Origin: Baffinella frigidus
Lineage: Eukaryota; Cryptophyceae; Cryptomonadales; Baffinellaceae
NCBI GenBank assembly: GCA_026770585.1
Contig: MU647540.1
Coordinates: 50,771 to 98,170, forward strand
Length of the DNA stretch: 47,400 nt
Direction: 5' to 3'
The first letter of the stretch is position 1, and the number at the start of each line of letters is the position of its first letter. The translations under genes were made by a program, and so were the position numbers. Below the pieces are notes generated by a model. The model was not told the DNA's origin. It worked only from the letters and a program-made list of their open reading frames with translations, and searched no databases. Shown here piece by piece: positions 16,533 through 25,090 of this stretch.

Positions 16533-16958
16533 TCAAGCGTTCTGACCTGACTGGTACCACGCGGTGGTCTGGTGTGCGGGCGTCCAGCCGCGCTCGATGT
16601 AGCGGGACATAGCGGCACGACGTGTAGCTGTGGTCATGGGGTATGTGACGAAGTGGGGCGTATAGCCACTTTGTGCATGGTGGACGCGTGTGCTGCCGTC
16701 CCACCGATGGGTGGCCCCGGTCCCCTCCCGCGCGCGTTGAATCTCTAACTCTGCCCACACTGCTCTCTGCATTTCCCACCGCGTACTGCGCTGGAGTTCG
16801 GCCCGGTGCAACTCCTTGGCTGCGCGAAGGGCATCTGACGTCGCCCGGGGGACGGCGCTGGGTCGTGCGAGGCGGTCGCGTATTGTACAGAGATACCCGT
16901 GTGCCCTGGCGTATGTGTCTTCCAAGTCGAGTTGGAACGGGGTGTGTAGGAATGACAT
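16533..16958 (-). CDS. orphan Arg-rich helical protein
   Basis: A 141-aa frame from ATG 16958. It is predicted helical and arginine-rich (TSDALRAAKELHRAELQRST, QRAVWAELEIQRAREG), with a C-terminal RYIERGWTPAHQTTAWYQSG. No family is recognised. It lies upstream of and co-directional with the 15867-16415 gene. Other frames are also long in this GC-rich stretch, so the call is moderate. Confidence 0.45.
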   Translation of the reverse strand: MSFLHTPFQLDLEDTYARAHGYLCTIRDRLARPSAVPRATSDALRAAKELHRAELQRSTRWEMQRAVWAELEIQRAREGTGATHRWDGSTRVHHAQSGYTPHFVTYPMTTATRRAAMSRYIERGWTPAHQTTAWYQSGQNA

Positions 16959-17225
16959 GTTCTACACTGTGTCGCGTGTTCTGCCACGGGTGGTACGCCG
17001 TGTTGCGTGTTTTGATAGCGATACTACGTATGTGTTGTGGAACCCATGACGAATAATAACGAGTCGACACGTAGTGTCGGGTGCGCAAGGACATGGACTC
17101 TGCCTGGTTCGCTGTTTCATGGCCGACTAAACCAAATTTGACACCTAAAGCAACCCCTGTGGGACATGTGCTCCTATGCCATACCTAAAGCAACTCTGTG
17201 AGTGACACGTGTCACTATGTCACAC
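16959..17225. other. intergenic region
   Basis: Contains two related ACCTAAAGCAAC segments (about 17144 and 17184) and a GACACGTGTCACTATGTCAC block just before the paralogue remnant. No gene seen. Confidence 0.4.
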
Positions 17226-17345
17226 CTACACGCTGTCACTCCCATGCACTCGCTTGATGCATTCATCATAAGTGAACACGGTCGCATCTACTCCGGGATG
17301 GTTTCGGTGGGTGGCCCGTCCGTCAACCAGCACGGGTTGATATAA
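17226..17345 (-). pseudogene. 3' remnant of a paralogue of the 15867-16415 gene
   Basis: The minus-strand reading DATVFTYDECIKRVHGSDSV, preceded by LVDGRATHRNH, matches the C-terminus of the neighbouring 182-aa protein (DAIVLTYAECIERVKRG). The rest of the gene is absent and the space is taken by the ankyrin gene starting at 17373 on the other strand. This looks like the stump left by a replacement or recombination event. Confidence 0.6.
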
Positions 17346-17347
17346 AG
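17341..17347 (+). promoter_or_regulatory. TATA box of the ankyrin gene
   Basis: TATAAAG, 32 bases before ATG 17373. Confidence 0.55.
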
Positions 17348-17372
17348 GAAGACCTGGCGTAGAACGCGTAAG

Positions 17373-18560
17373 ATGCCAACTCGCAACGAAGACTTTCGCA
17401 CCGCTTCCATTGCGTTTCCATATCGTCTCAAGAAACTGGACTACGCGGGAATACGCGATCTGGTGAAAGATTTTCCTTGTCTTCTGGAACAGCAATGCAT
17501 ACCTGAAAGAGGTACATTGGCATGTTTCTCCGGGCCGCCCCTGCACATCGCCATTGTGCAACGTCAACTTGATCTGGTCATATTGCTAGTCGAGTTGCTC
17601 TTAGAGAACAATGTCGATCCGAACCGTATCCCCATCCACCGCAATGTGTCTCACACCTACACTCATGTCGTCGAAACAACTCCGTTACACGTTGCCGCGC
17701 GCTATGACTGTAAACACATACTCGGGGTTCTGCTTAAAATACCGGGCGCAAACGTCAATGCGAGGGACTATTCGGGCCAAACCCCGCTGATGACATGGTG
17801 CATAAACCGTGATGGATATTATGTAGACGACTCGGCGTCTGGGTTTTTATCGACCCTGCTCGCCGCCGGTGCAGATGCGTCGATGGGCAACCGTGCCACC
17901 GGTGAATTACCGCTACACCTCATGATAACGCACTCGGAAAGGGCGACACGAATGGTGATCGACCAGTTCCCGCTTGGTGTCGACACAAGGGATACCATCC
18001 GAGGGGCCACGCCGTTGTTCTTGGCTGCTAAAGAGAACAAGCACGAGTCGGCGCAGGCCCTGATTGACAATGGCGCGGATGTAAATTTATTCGATTCACA
18101 GAAGAGGGGACCACTCCACGTCGCAGCAGAGTATCAAAATTATTATCTGGTTACAATACTACTGCGTGCTGGGGCAAACCCCTTCCTACTCGACGAAGGT
18201 GGACAGACTCCACGGGCAGGGTGTAGGCGCATTGGGAATTGGTCTATGCTGTTACAGTCAGTGGAGGAGAAGGTGATGGCATCCCTGCACAGGCGAGATT
18301 TGGCACTCCGTCGGTATATGGTGATGTCGGGTTCACACACACGTGGTACGAACAAATCCCCACTTAGGATTATCGACGCGGATGTTCTTAGGCGCCTTGT
18401 TCAGGACGCGGGAACCGCACTACTACCGGAGTCTCCATATACACCGATGCAATTGAGTGGGATGGGTGACAACCTACGCGGGGATATAATCAGCGTAATG
18501 GGTTCTATAGAACAGTCTGGGGAACTCGGTGAACTGTCTAGGGGGTTCAACCGGAGTTAA
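17373..18560 (+). CDS. ankyrin-repeat protein
   Basis: A 395-aa protein with about eight ankyrin repeats: PLHIAIVQRQLDLVILLVELL, TTPLHVAARYDCKHILGVLL, GANVNARDYSGQTPLMTW, ELPLHLMITHSERATRMVI, ATPLFLAAKENKHESAQALI, NGADVNLFDSQKRGPLHVAA and LLRAGANPFLLDEGGQTP. The C-terminal 100 residues (SLHRRDLALRRYMVMSGSHT onward) are a non-repeat tail reminiscent of the loose A-x-R-x-L-A-L tails of the 43887-45479 protein. The last 35 codons are inside a 161-bp tandem duplication whose second copy lies outside the gene. ATG 17373 follows a TATA box. Confidence 0.9.
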   Translation: MPTRNEDFRTASIAFPYRLKKLDYAGIRDLVKDFPCLLEQQCIPERGTLACFSGPPLHIAIVQRQLDLVILLVELLLENNVDPNRIPIHRNVSHTYTHVVETTPLHVAARYDCKHILGVLLKIPGANVNARDYSGQTPLMTWCINRDGYYVDDSASGFLSTLLAAGADASMGNRATGELPLHLMITHSERATRMVIDQFPLGVDTRDTIRGATPLFLAAKENKHESAQALIDNGADVNLFDSQKRGPLHVAAEYQNYYLVTILLRAGANPFLLDEGGQTPRAGCRRIGNWSMLLQSVEEKVMASLHRRDLALRRYMVMSGSHTRGTNKSPLRIIDADVLRRLVQDAGTALLPESPYTPMQLSGMGDNLRGDIISVMGSIEQSGELGELSRGFNRS

Positions 18561-18777
18561 TCGAGACCCCAACCCAGCCATATTATCGGCGGTGGCGGCA
18601 GTGACACCGACAACGCAGTGGGATGGGTGACAACCTACGCGGGGATATAATCAGCGTAATGGGTTCTATAGAACAGTCTGGGGAACTCGGTGAACTGTCT
18701 AGGGGGTTCAACCGGAGTTAATCGAGACCCCAACCCAGCCATATTATCGGCGGTGGCGGCAGTGACACCGACAACGC
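18456..18777. repeat. 161-bp perfect tandem duplication
   Basis: Copy 1 is 18456-18616 and copy 2 is 18617-18777. The left copy includes the last 35 codons and stop of the ankyrin gene plus about 55 bases of 3' flank; the right copy is noncoding. I find no difference between the copies by eye, so the event is recent or being homogenised. Confidence 0.95.
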
Positions 18778-18804
18778 AAGCCGGTGGTGGCAGTGGTGTG
18801 TTTG

Positions 18805-19302
18805 TTAATACACGGCGGTACTGTAAGGCTCGCAGTACACATCACCGCCCGTATGCCCACGCAGCCCTTCTACCAGTCGCAGATGGCGGTTGTTGGTCTT
18901 ACACCAGGGACCCGGCACCCCTACCACGTCGCCAACACCAGCACCGGCGGATACCAGCACCATCACGACCTCGAGATGTTGTTCTGAGACTGCAAGGTGT
19001 ACAGCAGTCATACCCCGGTCGTCCTGGGCAGTAATGTCGGCAGAGGTTTCGAGGAGGAGCTTCACGATCTCGAGGCGGTAGTGTCGGGAAGCAATCATTA
19101 GAGGCGTTGTGTGGTATCTACCACCCCGTTCCTCGTTGTCGACACCCTGTTCGGACAGTAGTGCGTACACCTTGTCATGGAACCCATTCTTGCATGCGTG
19201 CCAAAGAAGAGGACACGGTTTCGCGTCGCCTGCGAGCATGTCGGCTGGAAACGTCTCACACGCCATGATGCCGGAGGGATTCGTGTCGCCAAATATGAAC
19301 AC
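18805..19302 (-). CDS. short ankyrin-repeat protein
   Basis: A 165-aa protein with three to four repeats: PLLWHACKNGFHDKVYALL, TPLMIASRHYRLEIVKLLLE, TSADITAQDDRGMTAVHLAV and EQHLEVVMVLVSAGAG. The C-terminus (GPWCKTNNRHLRLVEGLRGH onward) is short, and no F-box-like tail is present. ATG 19302 is the first start; a second in-frame ATG lies 12 codons in (MACETFP). It is convergent with the ankyrin gene on its left. Confidence 0.8.
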   Translation of the reverse strand: MFIFGDTNPSGIMACETFPADMLAGDAKPCPLLWHACKNGFHDKVYALLSEQGVDNEERGGRYHTTPLMIASRHYRLEIVKLLLETSADITAQDDRGMTAVHLAVSEQHLEVVMVLVSAGAGVGDVVGVPGPWCKTNNRHLRLVEGLRGHTGGDVYCEPYSTAVY

Positions 19303-19445
19303 ATGTGTTCTATTACCGTGGCGTGCTTCATATTTTCTTGTGCAACGAGAACCTCGCGGGGTAAAAAATAACTACAAACGTGTACACACATCGGGGCACC
19401 TCCTCCCATAGTAGGTATACCAGTGGACACACGTTACAGTTGGTG

Positions 19446-20159
19446 ATGCCGGCCCGCGCGGTCGAGTGCACGAATGGTGCTGGGATCAAGTGTACGAAAA
19501 TCAAGGTCGAACACGAGAAGGATGGCGACGAGAACGAGTGCCAGTACGTGCGTGGCAGTGATAGCAACAGTGATATCGACAGCGGCAGCGACAGCGACAG
19601 CGACAGCGACATGAGCGCCGCGGGGTCGGTGGTTGCCGGTGTATGCACATGTGGCACAGGTGACGAAGACGACAACGAGGACATCTGGGGCGATGATGGT
19701 CCGGATGCCATGGAGTACTGGAAAGACAAGGCGGCTGTCGAACACCAGCGCACTGGTGCGCTGCGGAATCTCTATACGGCGCAGTGTGCCGAGATGCACC
19801 GCCTTCGCGCTTCGTCGCACGAGAAGCTCACTTGTGCCATCAACGAACTGTCGCGTCTGAAGCATTCGTTTGTGGAACAAAAGAAACTCGCCGAACATAA
19901 GATGGGACGGGAGCGTGCTGCGGGGGAGTCCCGTTTGGCATCACTGAAATTCACATCGCGTGAGATGGACATGCTCGCGGATCGCGCAATTGAGATGCAG
20001 GATAAGAAAATCCAGCAACAGAACCACGTGATCGAAGAACTGCAGGAGGATGTGGCCAAATTGCGTGCAGTGCAGGAATTCGTCGGCAAAGCGACGACTT
20101 CTACGACTGCTGCCACGGGCTGCCCGTCGGAGGGTACGCGCAAGCGTCGGCGCTGCTAG
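19446..20159 (+). CDS. acidic/coiled-coil protein with basic C-terminus
   Basis: A 237-aa protein. Residues about 35-60 are a Ser-Asp repeat run (SDSDSDSD), followed by an acidic DEDDNED patch. From about residue 95 to 215 it is one long heptad-rich helix (MEYWKDKAAVEHQRTGALRN through KIQQQNHVIEELQEDVAKLR), a clear coiled coil suited to dimerisation. It ends in TRKRRRC, a likely nuclear signal. No catalytic domain is present. Inferred role: structural or scaffold protein, or dimeric nuclear factor. The ATG at 19446 is preferred; the frame upstream has no ATG. Confidence 0.75.
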   Translation: MPARAVECTNGAGIKCTKIKVEHEKDGDENECQYVRGSDSNSDIDSGSDSDSDSDMSAAGSVVAGVCTCGTGDEDDNEDIWGDDGPDAMEYWKDKAAVEHQRTGALRNLYTAQCAEMHRLRASSHEKLTCAINELSRLKHSFVEQKKLAEHKMGRERAAGESRLASLKFTSREMDMLADRAIEMQDKKIQQQNHVIEELQEDVAKLRAVQEFVGKATTSTTAATGCPSEGTRKRRRC

Positions 20160-20184
20160 CGGGTCTCACAGCATGTAGGCTCGC

Positions 20185-20300
20185 AGGCTGGTGTGCTCAT
20201 AGGAGGCTCGTGTGCACACAGACTCGTAGGCGCATAGGCACATAGGCACATAGGCGCATAGGCGCATAGGCGCATAGGCACATAGGCGCATAGGCACACA
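20185..20300. repeat. CATAGGCGCATAGGCACATAGG decanucleotide microsatellite
   Basis: About ten copies of a 10-bp unit (CATAGGCGCA / CATAGGCACA variants) upstream of the membrane-protein genes. Noncoding. Confidence 0.9.
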
Positions 20301-20416
20301 AGCACATTCGACATGTCGGTGGTTAGCGGGCGCGTTTATCGTGGCGAACTATTAAAGTGCTGTTTACATGCCTCTCTCGAACAGACACCGTTTCTGGTCA
20401 CGGGTGCAGTAGCTAC

Positions 20417-20674
20417 ATGTCAACCAGTACGAAGCGTGATGAAGTGGAAGTTCCTCTTCTCAACACCACGAACCCCTCCCCCATGCCCAACGCCGTTGAT
20501 GCCGTGGCAAAGCCACTTGCCGGCTCCGCCACGAAAAACGCTGCAAAGCTGCTTCTGACCGCCCCCAACTGGGTCAACTATGGACGAGTGCTTGTGGACG
20601 TGGTCATGGCAATACTCCTTATTTTTGTTGAAACGCAACACTCCCAAAAGCACCTCTCCATGTGCATGAGATAA
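20417..20674 (+). CDS. N-terminal part of a multi-pass membrane protein
   Basis: An 85-aa frame with a polar head, a PNAVDAVAKPLAG linker and one hydrophobic helix (VNYGRVLVDVVMAILLIFVE) near its end. It stops at TAA 20672-20674, while the frame of the large downstream membrane protein is already open from 20632. The two overlap by about 40 bases. The simplest reading is one 480-490-aa membrane protein broken by a single-base indel or joined by ribosomal frameshifting. A separate short membrane protein is the alternative. Confidence 0.55.
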   Translation: MSTSTKRDEVEVPLLNTTNPSPMPNAVDAVAKPLAGSATKNAAKLLLTAPNWVNYGRVLVDVVMAILLIFVETQHSQKHLSMCMR

Positions 20675-20694
20675 CGGTCTATCTGAAACACGAC

Positions 20695-21867
20695 ATGGAT
20701 TTCAGTTTCATGTGGACGGAGGCACACAGCGACGCCGCATTGCGCACCGGCGCTTCAAAGATAGGCAGGTTCAATGAGCTGGTGACGGCCGAGTGTGCTT
20801 CTATCACGACACACCCGATGTGTGTGTGTATTCTAGCGAACACCGCAAAGGATCCGATCGTCGCCAAGAACTGTCTGCTACAGAACCCCGTACCGTCTGT
20901 GATTTCGGATTGGAACATCGGTGCGGTTTCATCGGCCATGATTATCTGGTTCCTCGCATCGCTTGCTACGTCCGTGGGCACGCTCCCAATCATCAATTCG
21001 TATGTCAGTCTCGTTTCGGTCGAAGACCCGTCTGTCAAGGGGGTTGTAATCAAGTGGAATCGCTACATTATCGCTGCGTATCTGTTCATCACCGTGAGTG
21101 CTATCATCGTGCCGATAATTGTAACCGCAGTCCAATTCCCGGGAAGCGCGAAGCACATGCAAAGCGTCATGGGCATCCTCATGTGGAGTGCATTTGCGAT
21201 CGGTATTCTGGGCTCATACAACTGCCAAACCATTATCCGGTATCTCGGTTACGGTGTCATCCCCTCCACAGCGACCCACGAGCACGAGAAGAACGACACG
21301 ACTCTGCTGCACATGACGCTGAACAACTGGGTCCTGTATGTGCATCTTCTGGTATCTGCACCGGCCATTGCCATGGTTCTCCACCTCACGCAGCAGTGGA
21401 CTGAGTTTCACACGATCATGAACACCACGCTCGTGCTATCTACAATCTTCGCAGTCGATGCATTCTCAGTTGAAATGACGAATTTTTGGGCACACCGTAC
21501 CACGAAGAGCAATCTGCTCAAAATCATGAAGGATTCTACCGACGAGGAAGTCAAGGACATACAGGACCTTCACACCCGACTCGGCATCATCCGTCTATTC
21601 GCATGGATTGTCAATGCTGTTATGCTTCTGCTGCTATTTACGCTGGCATACCCCATCGAGATTGAACAGAACAACAACACCAAGAGTGCCATTTTTGTGG
21701 TGGTCGTTGTTGCATTTGCAGCCGTGTTTCTCTCACCGGACCTGGTTCGCGAATTTACGGACATCGTTTCGTTCAACTCTATCCAGTTTCGACTGTATGG
21801 CGATTTTATGATGCGTGCGCTGGTGCTGTTCTTCGTGTGGCGCGCGAGCGTCGTCGAGCGTACATAA
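20695..21867 (+). CDS. multi-pass membrane protein of unknown function
   Basis: 390 aa from the first ATG, but its frame is open from 20632 and it probably continues the preceding ORF. About eight hydrophobic helices are visible, including AVSSAMIIWFLASLATSVGT, RYIIAAYLFITVSAIIVPII, VMGILMWSAFAIGILGSY, VLYVHLLVSAPAIAMVLHL, TTLVLSTIFAVDAF, IIRLFAWIVNAVMLLLLF and AIFVVVVVAFAAVFLS. The KWNRYIIAAY segment weakly resembles the start of TM3 in heliorhodopsins (RWxEY), but the Glu is Arg here and no retinal-binding lysine is visible, so a photoreceptor role is not supported. It may be an orphan virion or host-membrane protein. Confidence 0.75.
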   Translation: MDFSFMWTEAHSDAALRTGASKIGRFNELVTAECASITTHPMCVCILANTAKDPIVAKNCLLQNPVPSVISDWNIGAVSSAMIIWFLASLATSVGTLPIINSYVSLVSVEDPSVKGVVIKWNRYIIAAYLFITVSAIIVPIIVTAVQFPGSAKHMQSVMGILMWSAFAIGILGSYNCQTIIRYLGYGVIPSTATHEHEKNDTTLLHMTLNNWVLYVHLLVSAPAIAMVLHLTQQWTEFHTIMNTTLVLSTIFAVDAFSVEMTNFWAHRTTKSNLLKIMKDSTDEEVKDIQDLHTRLGIIRLFAWIVNAVMLLLLFTLAYPIEIEQNNNTKSAIFVVVVVAFAAVFLSPDLVREFTDIVSFNSIQFRLYGDFMMRALVLFFVWRASVVERT

Positions 21868-22189
21868 GCGGCGGTGCTTAAGCCATGTGACAGTAGGTGT
21901 GGGGCGGTTGGATGTGCAGGACGATGAATTATTACAGTGTGGAATAAACATATAGATATGAAAGACTACATGTGTGCTTGCCACTACACAAATACACCAA
22001 CACTGACATTTCCTAGACATGATGTGTTGGCCAGCACCCCTGGTGCTTCAGTTGACATGTGAGGTGTGTGTGCGTGGGTGGGTAGGTGGCTGTATTTGCG
22101 TGCGTGTCTGTGTGTATGTTTGTTCATTGTTTCGAGCACCCAACTGACTAATTAAGTGACACAGCACGTGTCTGTACACAAACGACAGA
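21868..22189. other. intergenic region with poly(A) signal
   Basis: AATAAA at about 21943, 75 bases after the membrane-protein stop. The remainder is GT-rich and has no gene I can support. Confidence 0.45.
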
Positions 22190-22390
22190 ATGTACATATA
22201 CCAGCGACCGGCTGGTGATGACGGGAGTTGGACCATGATAGACTTCGAAGAGATGCCGACTGGGTGTAGGACGATGCCACTTTACAGATGTATACTACCG
22301 TCGTACCGTTCATTTGACCCATACGACCGCTCGAACAGTCCACGTGACACCGTATTCCAACCCAAACTGGCGCGACCGCTGTTACTGTAG
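22190..22390 (+). CDS. small orphan protein
   Basis: A 66-aa frame (ATG 22190), starting MYIYQRPAGDDGSWTMIDFE and containing YRSFDPYDRSNSPRD. AATAAA follows about ten bases after the stop (22400), which supports a transcript ending here. No family is recognised and the length makes the call uncertain. Confidence 0.45.
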   Translation: MYIYQRPAGDDGSWTMIDFEEMPTGCRTMPLYRCILPSYRSFDPYDRSNSPRDTVFQPKLARPLLL

Positions 22391-22549
22391 AACCACCACC
22401 AATAAACGAGCATTTCACGAGCATTTCAGAGTCTCCAACCCGAAACAAAACATTGAAAGTGAAACACATATGAGATCTCGGCGCGTCGACAGTGTTCATA
22501 TGCGACTGCGCACATTGTGGGTGTATCATTAGGCGGCAGTGCTACTAGC

Positions 22550-22930
22550 ATGCGGGAGATCGACACCACCCTCAACCGTCTGATATGCGCAGGGGAAGAT
22601 TTGTCAGACCACTGGCCCCTGAAGACACGCGCGGTAGTCAAGATGCTGGAGAAGAAGGAGGTTTACTGTAGCTGGTTTCAACTGAACGGAGGTACGGTAG
22701 AAGACCAGATCCCAGCACTGAGAGTTTCTGACAAGTACTACACCATGCCACTCCGTATACAGAAGAGCATTTTCCGCCATATGCGGCTACATGCCTCGTT
22801 TGTGAACCGCGAACGGACTGCTACGGGCGTGGAGAAGCTTCGGATTCCGATCACTCTTCTTCGAGAGAAGATGCGGACTGCAAGACGCTTCATGGTACAC
22901 ATACACACTGCACACACTGCTAGGTCCTAG
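22550..22930 (+). CDS. orphan protein
   Basis: 126 aa from ATG 22550. It is a compact, mixed protein with LNRLICAGEDLSDHWPLKTR, AVVKMLEKKEVYCSWFQLNG and a basic C-terminal half (RIQKSIFRHMRLHASFVNRE, LLREKMRTARRFM). No transmembrane helix or known motif. The upstream in-frame GTG start would add 11 residues. It is the first of three co-directional orphan genes. Confidence 0.6.
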   Translation: MREIDTTLNRLICAGEDLSDHWPLKTRAVVKMLEKKEVYCSWFQLNGGTVEDQIPALRVSDKYYTMPLRIQKSIFRHMRLHASFVNRERTATGVEKLRIPITLLREKMRTARRFMVHIHTAHTARS

Positions 22931-23093
22931 GGTCTGATGGTGTGGCATATGGTAGGGTGTATGCTCCTACTGGCCACTTTAGGGACAGCCTCTGGACCTG
23001 CCCAATTGAGTGTATACCTGTGGGATTCGATGTGTTGAATATTTACTCTAACGCCCCCCAGCACGTTACCTGGCCCCTTACACTCGACAGATA

Positions 23094-23558
23094 ATGCGCA
23101 AGAAAACGGACAAGCCAGCCATTGGGACGACCCGGGGTGTTTCGAACAAGGCGATCGCCAAGCCGCCCCGGTCACAGACGAGCATCATTCCAGTTGCGCT
23201 ACGCAGGAACCAAACACACACGACGGATCGGTCGCCCACGGAACCCACCGACGCCCATACTCTCGACCCTACGAACGACGACAACGTGAGCCCTGCTACG
23301 AGCAGGGACAGGTCGCCAACCCCGTTGGAAAGTGATCTTCTGCGATACCTTACAGCACATATATCACCCATCCAGAAGGACGAACACAGTGATTTCTACA
23401 TAGGAGTGACTAGTTTTGTAATTGGCCGAGACGAATATCTACAGGGGATCGTACGACTCGTTCAAAGCGACTGCCCAGAGGTAGCAGACGACATGAAGTG
23501 CTTTATAGAGGCGATGCAGCAAGCATTTGTTGAGGTCAAGAACACCCCTAAGTCGTGA
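23094..23558 (+). CDS. orphan protein with disordered basic N-terminus
   Basis: 154 aa from ATG 23094. Residues 1-78 are Lys/Arg/Thr/Pro-rich and probably disordered. Residues about 79-150 form a folded acidic domain (LLRYLTAHISPIQKDEHSDF, VIGRDEYLQGIVRLVQ, CPEVADDMKCFIEAM). Not recognised. The two-part architecture resembles small viral accessory factors, but no function can be claimed. Confidence 0.6.
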   Translation: MRKKTDKPAIGTTRGVSNKAIAKPPRSQTSIIPVALRRNQTHTTDRSPTEPTDAHTLDPTNDDNVSPATSRDRSPTPLESDLLRYLTAHISPIQKDEHSDFYIGVTSFVIGRDEYLQGIVRLVQSDCPEVADDMKCFIEAMQQAFVEVKNTPKS

Positions 23559-23633
23559 TCGTCAGATACCACCACAAGATATACAGATAATTCGCGACCA
23601 CGAGATAGGTATCAAACTGAAGGTTTGCCGGGG

Positions 23634-23643
23634 TATATATTTA
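23634..23643 (+). promoter_or_regulatory. TATA box
   Basis: TATATATTTA, 53 bases before ATG 23687, in an otherwise mixed-composition region. It is a good core-promoter candidate for the 202-aa gene. Confidence 0.6.
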
Positions 23644-23686
23644 AGGGTCTGGTGGTGTAAAGTACACGCTACAAGCAACGATTTGA

Positions 23687-24295
23687 ATGACCTCCTCAGA
23701 TCACCACATCTTCGCGGGACTCGGAAACCTTGGTCGAGGGCTTGACCCCCTACCGAAAGGGCTCTACGAACATCCGAATCACGTGCTTCCGCAGTATCAG
23801 CAGAATATAAGCCTGCTTGCGGCGCAATACCGTCGCATAGAGGGTTACGACGGACCGGATGGTAGTCTTGCGTACAACCCTAATGCTGTGATGGTCCCAT
23901 TTGGTTGGCACCCCCGTCCTGGCGGAACCGTCCCATTTGTCCCAGCAAACCAGGGTCATGGACTCCTACAGCACCGTCGCAACGTTGCGGTGCTTGGTGA
24001 GGTGACCAATGGTTCGAATCCAGTGTTTACCATTGACTCATCTCGACAGATGGAGTGGATCTCCAACTACTACCAAAATGAGCATACAGCATATGACGCA
24101 TTCGTCCGATCAATGGGCATCCCTGGATACGCAGCTGACCAGACCCTCCACCAGCAGCAGATGGTGCATGATTGGTATGTGCACCGGTATGCAAGGCAGG
24201 ACCTCTACGAACAGAAATTTGGAATGAGCTCGACCCATGACGCGGGCGCCGCGTTCCAATACATGATGCTCAACCACGTTCGTGGACGTCGTTAA
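23687..24295 (+). CDS. orphan protein, Gln/His/Pro-rich
   Basis: 202 aa from ATG 23687. It is globular in composition, rich in His, Gln, Tyr and Pro, with FGWHPRPGGTVPFVPANQGH in the middle and AFQYMMLNHVRGRR at the end. No signal peptide, transmembrane helix or recognised domain. Its TAA stop overlaps the TAA stop of the convergent membrane-protein gene by two bases (24292-24295), a very tight packing typical of viral genomes. Confidence 0.65.
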   Translation: MTSSDHHIFAGLGNLGRGLDPLPKGLYEHPNHVLPQYQQNISLLAAQYRRIEGYDGPDGSLAYNPNAVMVPFGWHPRPGGTVPFVPANQGHGLLQHRRNVAVLGEVTNGSNPVFTIDSSRQMEWISNYYQNEHTAYDAFVRSMGIPGYAADQTLHQQQMVHDWYVHRYARQDLYEQKFGMSSTHDAGAAFQYMMLNHVRGRR

Positions 24296-24765
24296 GTGCT
24301 GCGAACCCAACTCATCCACGACGAGTCGTCATCTTCCCCAGTCGTGCCGTGCACGGATTCTTGTGGTTCTTCCACAGGCGGGGGTGGGGGCGGGAGACAA
24401 CTTGGACATACCCCTGCAAGTGCAAGTAGTGCCTTGGCTTTAAGGAACTCCTTTCCCGCGTCGGATGATAGTTGCAGGGTTCCAGTGGCCAGGCCAAGTA
24501 ATCCCGCTTCTATGCCCAACGGGTCTGTACCCACAGAGCTTTCCAATGCATCCTTTATCTGTAGATATATACCCACTGCCAGAAAGAACTTAAGTGAAAA
24601 CCAGATCACGGAAAGTGCATGTCGGAAAAATAGATTCACTGCAATAACACAGACACAGATGGGTATTGCGCCCACCCACCACTGCTGCGTTGTCATAAAT
24701 AGCATCCCGAAGACCTCGTGGTTGTGGGTCCACGGGGCCAACAGCGCCGCGATGTCCAATACCAT
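24292..24765 (-). CDS. small membrane protein with polyproline tail
   Basis: 157 aa from ATG 24765. Two to three hydrophobic helices lie in residues 15-70 (WWVGAIPICVCVIAVNLFF, LSVIWFSLKFFLAVGIYL) and a weaker one around 85-95. The C-terminus has seven prolines after a CPSC pair, then an acidic GEDDDSSW segment. A TATAAAG box sits 33 bases upstream. Likely a virion or host-membrane protein with a cytosolic proline-rich tail that could bind SH3/WW-type domains (inference). Confidence 0.7.
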   Translation of the reverse strand: MVLDIAALLAPWTHNHEVFGMLFMTTQQWWVGAIPICVCVIAVNLFFRHALSVIWFSLKFFLAVGIYLQIKDALESSVGTDPLGIEAGLLGLATGTLQLSSDAGKEFLKAKALLALAGVCPSCLPPPPPPVEEPQESVHGTTGEDDDSSWMSWVRST

Positions 24766-24797
24766 AGGCGTTGTTCAACACCCCCGTCCTGGCCCAG

Positions 24798-24804
24798 CTT
24801 TATA
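24798..24804 (-). promoter_or_regulatory. TATA box of the small membrane-protein gene
   Basis: TATAAAG on the minus strand, 33-39 bases upstream of ATG 24765. Confidence 0.65.
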
Positions 24805-24846
24805 GAATGTGCATCTCCAATTCAATAAAAACGCTCAAATGACGAA

Positions 24847-24912
24847 CACACGAAGAGATGCGTCTGCCCACGAAGAGATGCGTCTGCCCACGAAGAGATG
24901 CGTCTGCCCACG
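24847..24912. repeat. 20-21-bp tandem repeat, three copies
   Basis: Unit GAAGAGATGCGTCTGCCCAC, repeated three times. It is followed at 24940-24990 by two copies of GTGTATGTGTGCACACGC. Noncoding, between divergent promoters. Confidence 0.9.
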
Positions 24913-25052
24913 TGCATAGACAGAGCGCCTAGTGGCTGAAGTGTATGTGTGCACACGCCTGTGGCCACGGTGTATGTGTGCACACGCATGGCACAAGGCA
25001 ATGTACACTTGGCGCAATGAACAACTCAGGGCCCAAGTTGTTAGATTGGACG

Positions 25053-25060
25053 ATATATAA
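25053..25060 (+). promoter_or_regulatory. TATA box
   Basis: ATATATAA, 31 bases before ATG 25091. Confidence 0.6.
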
Positions 25061-25090
25061 GACATTGTGGACGTATGGAGTGTCACCTGC

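Noticed and set aside
17346-17567. Minus-strand ORF extending the paralogue remnant into the ankyrin gene
   Set aside because: Beyond 17345 the reading is the shadow of the plus-strand ankyrin gene and does not match the paralogue.
20662-21867. Full heliorhodopsin assignment for the membrane protein
   Set aside because: The key Glu of TM3 is Arg, no TM7 lysine is visible and there are more than seven helices. Kept only as a weak resemblance.
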